DNA of 64,000 nucleotides, taken from assembly GCF_020026305.1 (NCBI RefSeq), contig NZ_CP075691.1, positions 6,572,001 through 6,636,000 on the forward strand, given 5' to 3'. This DNA is from Streptomyces sp. 135. Its GTDB lineage: Bacteria > Actinomycetota > Actinomycetes > Streptomycetales > Streptomycetaceae. A program made the position numbers and the translations under genes. Positions 59,582 to 64,000 of the stretch are shown here, one piece after another; position 1 is the stretch's first letter; each line of letters opens with the position of its first letter. The notes beneath the pieces were generated by a model. The model was given only the letters and a program-made list of their open reading frames with translations, was not told the DNA's origin and did no database searches.

Positions 59582-60080
59582 GTGGGTCCTGGCTCTCTTC
59601 CTGGAGGGAGGGCGATCGACGGTTCGACGTGGCTCCGTGACCGGTCGATATCGGTGACGATGTCTCACGCGCGGGCCGGTGCGTAGAGACGAACGGACGT
59701 CAACGAGGGCAGAGGCCGCTGCCCGTTCGGCCGCCCGGACCGGCTCACCGGCGACGGCGTGCGGGGCGGCGCGCCGCGCGGCCGTCGCCGGGGCAGCGCG
59801 CGCTGCCCGTCCGGACACCCGCCGGGGCACCGGCGAGGGCGATAAAGGGCCCGCCGTTCCCCGCGGAACCCGGCTCGGCCGAATGTGCGTGTTCCTTGAC
59901 GCATATGCCCCGCACCGCGTCCCAGCAGCGTCAATACCTGGTCAACAAGGTGGCGCAAGTGCGCCGGGTGCGTCGGAAGGGCGGTACGACTGTCGTAACG
60001 TTTGGTGCTGATGGCCATCCGTGGCCAGTACGAACGGGCACATCAGCGGTGCTTCACGGGGCAAGGGGTACGGGCTGACC
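59582..60080. other. Divergent intergenic region of the CIS operon and its regulator
   Basis: No protein-like frame. It must contain the promoters of the sheath operon (minus) and the SARP regulator (plus). TTGACG at 59896-59901 is a -35-like box towards the regulator, but no matching -10 is clear. Confidence 0.45.
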
Positions 60081-60953
60081 ATGTGGGGCGACGCGCGGGG
60101 TGTTCCGGGCCACGACGGCGACGGAGAGCGGGCGGCCGACGGCGGCGACCCCGGCGGGGGACTGTGGTTCCAGGTCCTCGGCCCGGTGCGGGCCCGGCGC
60201 GACGGGCAGCAGCTGAAGCTCGGCTCGCCGCAGCAGCGCGCCACCCTCGCCGTGCTGCTGCTGCGCGACGGGCGGCCGGTCTCCGCCTCCGAGCTGGTCG
60301 ACGCGCTGTGGGGCGAGGAGCCGCCGCCGCGTGCGGTGGGCACACTGCGTACGTACGTCTCCCGGCTGCGCGCCCTGCTCGAACCGGACCGGCGTGCCCG
60401 CGAACCCGCCCGGCTCCTGGTGTCGGCCGGTGACGGCTACGCCCTGCGGGTGCCGCGCGCCGCCCTGGACGCGTGCGAGCTGGAGGACCGGGTGGCCGCG
60501 GCGCGGCGCATGAGCGGCGCCGGACGGCACGCCGACGCCCACGAGGAGCTGACGGCGGCGCTCGCCCTGTCCGACGGCGCACCCCTGGCCGGCCTGCCCG
60601 GCCCCTACGCCGAACGCCAGCGCGACCGGCTCACCGAACTGGCCGTCACCGCCCAGGAGGAACTCCTCGCCTGCGCCCTGGCGCTCGGCCGGCACGGCGA
60701 GACGACCGCCCCCTTGCGGGTGTTCGCCGCCGAACATCCGCTGCGCGAGCGCGCCCAGGCCCTGCTGATGCTGGCCCTGCACCGCTGCGGCCGGCAGGCG
60801 GACGCCGTCGCGGTGTACGAGACGGCGCGCCGCACGCTCGCCACCGAACTCGGCGTCGCCCCCGGCCCCGAACTCACCGACCTGTACAAGGGCCTGCGGG
60901 GCGACGGCCCGCTCCCACCCCGCCCAGCCCGCCCCGGTACGCCGCCCCGCTGA
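60081..60953 (+). CDS. SARP-type regulator, N-terminal half (winged helix plus BTAD)
   Basis: Reads as 290 residues. OmpR-like DNA-binding domain (LGPVRARRDGQQLKLGSPQQ, LVDALWGEEPPPRAVGTLRT, YVSRLRALLEP) followed by a bacterial transcriptional activation domain (LEDRVAAARRMSGAGRHADA, FAAEHPLRERAQALLMLALH, VYETARRTLATELGVAPGPE). The frame stops in a Pro-rich linker at 60953. The following frame, offset by one base, supplies NB-ARC and TPR domains. AfsR-type proteins carry all of these in one chain, so a frameshift near 60930-60955 is likely. ATG 60081 is preferred over GTG 60021, having GCAAGGGG upstream. Probably activates the neighbouring CIS operon. Confidence 0.8.
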   Translation: MWGDARGVPGHDGDGERAADGGDPGGGLWFQVLGPVRARRDGQQLKLGSPQQRATLAVLLLRDGRPVSASELVDALWGEEPPPRAVGTLRTYVSRLRALLEPDRRAREPARLLVSAGDGYALRVPRAALDACELEDRVAAARRMSGAGRHADAHEELTAALALSDGAPLAGLPGPYAERQRDRLTELAVTAQEELLACALALGRHGETTAPLRVFAAEHPLRERAQALLMLALHRCGRQADAVAVYETARRTLATELGVAPGPELTDLYKGLRGDGPLPPRPARPGTPPR

Positions 60954-60955
60954 AC

Positions 60956-63217
60956 GCCCCGCCGCGCCTCGCGGACGGCCCCCGTCCCCGCGTCCCCGTA
61001 CGCCGTGTGGACGGCGGCGTGGGCGGCGGCGCGGCGCCGGCCCAACTCCTGCCAGACGTACCTGACTTCGCGGGCCGTGAGGCGGAAGTCGGCCTGCTGC
61101 GGGAGACGCTGAGCGGGGCCGTGACCGGCACCACGATGGCCGTCGCCACGCTCACCGGACTCGGCGGCGTCGGCAAGACCGCACTGGCGGTGCACGTCGC
61201 CCACGCCTTACGCGAGGACTTCCCCGACGGACAGCTGTACGTGGACCTGCGCGGCGCGGACCCGGCGCCGGGCGTCGACAGCGGCAGCGCGCTCACCGGC
61301 TTCCTGCGCGCCCTCGGCGTCTCCGAGAGCGCCGTACCGGACGGCCTCGACCAGCAGACCGCCCTGTACCGCTCGCTCCTCGCCGGGCGCCGCGTGCTCG
61401 TCCTCCTCGACAACGCCCGCGACACCGCGCAGGTACGGCCCCTGCTCCCCGGCACCCCCGGCTGCGCGGTCCTGGTGACCAGCCGCTCACGGACCATCAC
61501 CCTGCCCGGCGCCCGCCTCGTCGACGTCGAGACGATGGACGAGCGGGAGGCGCTCGGCCTGCTCGCCGCCATGATCGGCGACGACCGCGTGGCCGCCGAA
61601 CCGGCCGCCGCCCGCGAACTGGTCGCCACCTGCGGCGGACTGCCCCTCGCCGTCCGCATCGCCGCCGCCCGCCTGGCCGCCAGGCCCGGCCGCTCCGTCG
61701 CCGACCTCGCCGCCCGGCTGCGCGACGAGCACCGCAGGCTGGACGAGCTGCGGGTGGACGACCTCGGCGTCGAGGCCACCTTCCGGCTCGGCTATGAAGC
61801 GCTCGACGCGGACCTCGCCCGCGCCTTCCGCATGGTGTCGCTCTGCTATATGCCCTCCTTCTGCCGGGGCGCGGCGGGCGCCCTGCTCGACGTGCCCGAC
61901 GACGAGGCCGAGACGGCGGTGGAACGCCTCGTCGACGCGGGCCTGATGGAGCTGCACGGCGAGGACCGCTACCGCTTCCACGACCTCGTACGGCTCTTCG
62001 CGCGCCGGCAGTGCGAGCGCCGGGAGAGCCCCCGCGAGCGCGCCGATGCCCGGCTCCGCTTCCTCGACTACGTCCTGGCCACCGTCGTCACCGCCATCCG
62101 CCATCTGAAGCCGCACAGCGTGCTGCCCGCCCTGCTGCACCGGCCGGCCTCCCCGGGCAAGGACCTGCCGGACGAGGCCGCCGCACGCGACTGGCTGGTC
62201 GTCGCGCACACCCGCCTGTACGCGGCCGCCGAGAACGCCCTGCGGCACATCCCGGACGCGGCGGGGGACGACGGCGGCGCACCGTCCGGCCTGCGCCCCA
62301 CCGTGGACCTGCTCACCGCCTGGTCCCACCTGCTGGCCGGCACCGCCCGCCACCGTGACCTGGAACCCCTCGCCGAACTCGCCCTGCGCACCGCCCGCCG
62401 CCACGGCGACGACCTCGCCGCGGCCCGCGCCCTGCGGCTCCTCGGCGCCCCGCACTACGGCACCGAGACCTACGGCCGCGCCGAGCGGGCCCTGCGCGAG
62501 AGCCTGCGCCTGGCCGCGACCGCGGGCGACCCGCTGGTCGGCGCCGAGGGCACCCACGAACTGGGCATCGTCCTCATGGGCACGGGCCGCCCCGCGGCGG
62601 CCCTGGAGCAACTGCGCCTGGCCTACGCCCGGTTCGGGGCGCTCGGCGGGCACAGCGACCGCATCCGCGTCCTCTCCCACATGGCGCGGGTGCACGTCAC
62701 CCTCGGGCGGCGCGCGGAAGCCGACACCGCCCTGACCGAAGCCGTGCGCCAGGCACGGCACTCCGGCGGTAGGTCCACCCTCGCGCACGTCCTCTACCAG
62801 GCGGGCTGCGCGCTGCTGGCGGACGGCCGGGCCGCCGAGGCCGCCGACCGGCTGCGCGAGGCGCGGCGGCTGCACGCCCGCGCGCGCGATCCCCGCTGGG
62901 AGGCGCTGTGCTGGGCCCGCCTCGCCGCCTGCGAACTGGAACTGGGCAGCCCCGGCAAGGCCATGGACTGCGCGGACGCGGCGCTGGCCGTCGAGGGCGA
63001 GCTGGGCGACGCGTTCTGCCACGCCCTGGCGATGGCCGCGCGGGGCCGGGCGCTGCTCGCCCTCGGCGACCTCGACCGGGCCAGGGCCGCCCTGCTGATC
63101 GCCTACCGCGTCATGGACCGGCGCGGCGCCATGGAGGCCACCGAGCTCGCCGAGCAGCTCGCCCAGTGGAAGCCCAGGGCCGGCGCGGACCGGCCCCTCC
63201 TGTCGGCCCACGGCTGA
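60956..63217 (+). CDS. NB-ARC and TPR part of an AfsR-like regulator; contains a TTA codon
   Basis: About 750 residues in the next frame: PDFAGREAEVGLLRETLSG, Walker A GLGGVGKTA (Lys codon at 61175), LVLLDNARDTAQVRPLLPG (Walker B), LVTSRSRTI and CGGLPLAVRIAAARLA, then a winged helix (YRFHDLVRLFARRQ) and C-terminal TPR repeats. The coordinate given is where the frame takes over, as no good independent start exists. Together with the SARP domain it is an AfsR-like STAND regulator. Leu at 61208-61210 (AHALREDF) is encoded by TTA, inside the nucleotide-binding domain, making it bldA-dependent. Confidence 0.82.
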   Translation, partial: APPRLADGPRPRVPVRRVDGGVGGGAAPAQLLPDVPDFAGREAEVGLLRETLSGAVTGTTMAVATLTGLGGVGKTALAVHVAHALREDFPDGQLYVDLRGADPAPGVDSGSALTGFLRALGVSESAVPDGLDQQTALYRSLLAGRRVLVLLDNARDTAQVRPLLPGTPGCAVLVTSRSRTITLPGARLVDVETMDEREALGLLAAMIGDDRVAAEPAAARELVATCGGLPLAVRIAAARLAARPGRSVADLAARLRDEHRRLDELRVDDLGVEATFRLGYEALDADLARAFRMVSLCYMPSFCRGAAGALLDVPDDEAETAVERLVDAGLMELHGEDRYRFHDLVRLFARRQCERRESPRERADARLRFLDYVLATVVTAIRHLKPHSVLPALLHRPASPGKDLPDEAAARDWLVVAHTRLYAAAENALRHIPDAAGDDGGAPSGLRPTVDLLTAWSHLLAGTARHRDLEPLAELALRTARRHGDDLAAARALRLLGAPHYGTETYGRAERALRESLRLAATAGDPLVGAEGTHELGIVLMGTGRPAAALEQLRLAYARFGALGGHSDRIRVLSHMARVHVTLGRRAEADTALTEAVRQARHSGGRSTLAHVLYQAGCALLADGRAAEAADRLREARRLHARARDPRWEALCWARLAACELELGSPGKAMDCADAALAVEGELGDAFCHALAMAARGRALLALGDLDRARAALLIAYRVMDRRGAMEATELAEQLAQWKPRAGADRPLLSAHG

Positions 63218-63325
63218 GCCGCCCCGGCACGGCCCGCGGGTCCGTACGGGAGGGCAGTGCGGGCTGCCCCTGACGTGGCCCTTTCGTACAAGGAGAGACC
63301 CCGCGGCGGGCTCTACCGTGCCCGT

Positions 63326-64000
63326 ATGACGTGGTGGAACTCCCTTGACCCGGCCGCGGTGACCGTTGACCCCGGTGGCCGAGCAACCGTACGGCTTCGC
63401 GTACGCAATACGGGAGACACGGTCGAGGAGTACCGGCTCGGGGTGGTCGGCGCCCCGGCGGGCTGGTCCCGCGTCGAACCGGAGGTCCTGCGGCTCTACC
63501 CGGGCAGCGAGGGCACCGCCGAGATCTCCTTCGCGCCGCCCCGCTCACCGGACTCGACGGCGGGGCCGACGCCGTTCGGCATCCGCGTGGAGCCCCGCGA
63601 GAACCCGCAGACCCGCGACGTCGTCGAGGGGCAGGTCACGCTCACGCCGTTCTCCGAGATCCGGGCCGAGCTGCTGCCGCCCACCGTCGTCGGACGCTTC
63701 CGCGGCCGGGCCCGCGTAGCCGTGGACAACCTCGGCAACACCCCGCTCACCGCGTCCCTGACCGCCCGCGACGACGCAGACCGGCTGACGTTCGAGGTCC
63801 TGCCGGCCGGCATCCAAGTGGCGCCGGGCCGGGCCGTGTTCGCCAAGATGACGATCCGCCCGCAGCAGGTGCTGTGGACGGGCCAGGCACAGCCGCACCC
63901 GCTCACCGTCTCCGTACGCCGGTCCGGCGACGAGAGTGCCCACGAGCTGCCCGGCAGCTTCGACCAGCGGCCGGTCCTGCCGCGCGGGCTCCTCGCCCTC
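63326..64000 (+). CDS. Ig-like beta-sandwich protein, partial (3' end outside window)
   Basis: At least 225 residues, open to the right edge. No signal peptide (start MTWWNSLDPAAVTVDPGG). Two tandem immunoglobulin-like units are visible: ATVRLRVRNTGDTVEEYRLG with EPEVLRLYPGSEGTAEISF, then RARVAVDNLGNTPLTASLTA with VAPGRAVFAKMTIRP. Similar proteins, sometimes named hydrolytic proteins, sit beside Streptomyces CIS loci; no catalytic site is seen in this part. ATG 63326 lies about 110 bp after the regulator. A CIS-linked role is suggested only by position. Confidence 0.7.
   Translation, partial: MTWWNSLDPAAVTVDPGGRATVRLRVRNTGDTVEEYRLGVVGAPAGWSRVEPEVLRLYPGSEGTAEISFAPPRSPDSTAGPTPFGIRVEPRENPQTRDVVEGQVTLTPFSEIRAELLPPTVVGRFRGRARVAVDNLGNTPLTASLTARDDADRLTFEVLPAGIQVAPGRAVFAKMTIRPQQVLWTGQAQPHPLTVSVRRSGDESAHELPGSFDQRPVLPRGLLAL

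Overview
The window comes from a Streptomyces-type actinomycete. It is about 70% or more G+C, uses mostly G/C-ending codons, has many GTG starts and short-overlap operons, and carries a class II tRNA-Leu with anticodon UAA (the bldA type). It also holds near-textbook copies of streptomycete pentalenene synthase, RppA and a Streptomyces-type contractile injection system (CIS).

Layout. (1) 3-3095: end of an amino-acid permease, an MFS transporter and an ATP-grasp ligase, closed by a hairpin. (2) 3186-3273: the UUA-decoding tRNA-Leu, with three decayed gene fragments (TetR, M20 peptidase, amidohydrolase) abutting its 3' side to 4578. (3) 4603-9183: FMN lactate-monooxygenase-like enzyme, a small secreted protein, an FG-GAP secreted protein and a radical-SAM spore-photoproduct-lyase relative. 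(4) 9193-24351: a pentalenolactone/neopentalenolactone-family terpene cluster: MarR regulator, resistance GAPDH, PhyH hydroxylase, efflux pump, SDR, a broken Baeyer-Villiger monooxygenase, a 2-oxoglutarate oxygenase, FPP synthase, pentalenene synthase and P450. It runs straight into a translationally coupled ispH-dxs-ispG precursor cassette that ends in a perfect 15-bp hairpin. (5) 24552-26080: three tiny secreted proteins and a histidine phosphatase. (6) 26605-38105: cobalamin genes (cobN under a B12 riboswitch, cobG, cobH, cobIJ, cobK, cbiD, cobM, cobL). (7) 38290-41698: a SepF-like protein and an rppA-cupin-P450 naphthalene-pigment operon. (8) 42071-45751: mixed genes, including an ATPase/MazG pair and a TTA-containing gene. 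(9) 45868-59581: a minus-strand CIS operon (sheath, tubes, spike, baseplate, a long disordered VQR-rich protein, a zinc-ribbon/membrane/discoidin-like protein), with a divergent SARP-NB-ARC-TPR regulator at 60081-63217 and a partial Ig-like protein at the right edge.

How it works together. The terpene cluster pairs its own isoprenoid supply with cyclisation, oxidation, export and target-insensitive GAPDH. Because the Baeyer-Villiger gene has lost its N-terminal half, the sequence as given predicts that the pathway stops at a pentalenic-acid-type intermediate rather than the lactone. The tRNA matters because TTA codons were found by eye in only two real genes here, and one is the CIS-adjacent regulator, which gives a possible developmental (bldA) gate on the injection system.

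Caution. Several well-conserved genes (sheath, cobG, cobL, tail protein I, ptlG, the SARP regulator) are interrupted by single-base shifts that restore a perfect family match in another frame. Many of these may be sequencing indels, so loss of function should not be assumed without reads.
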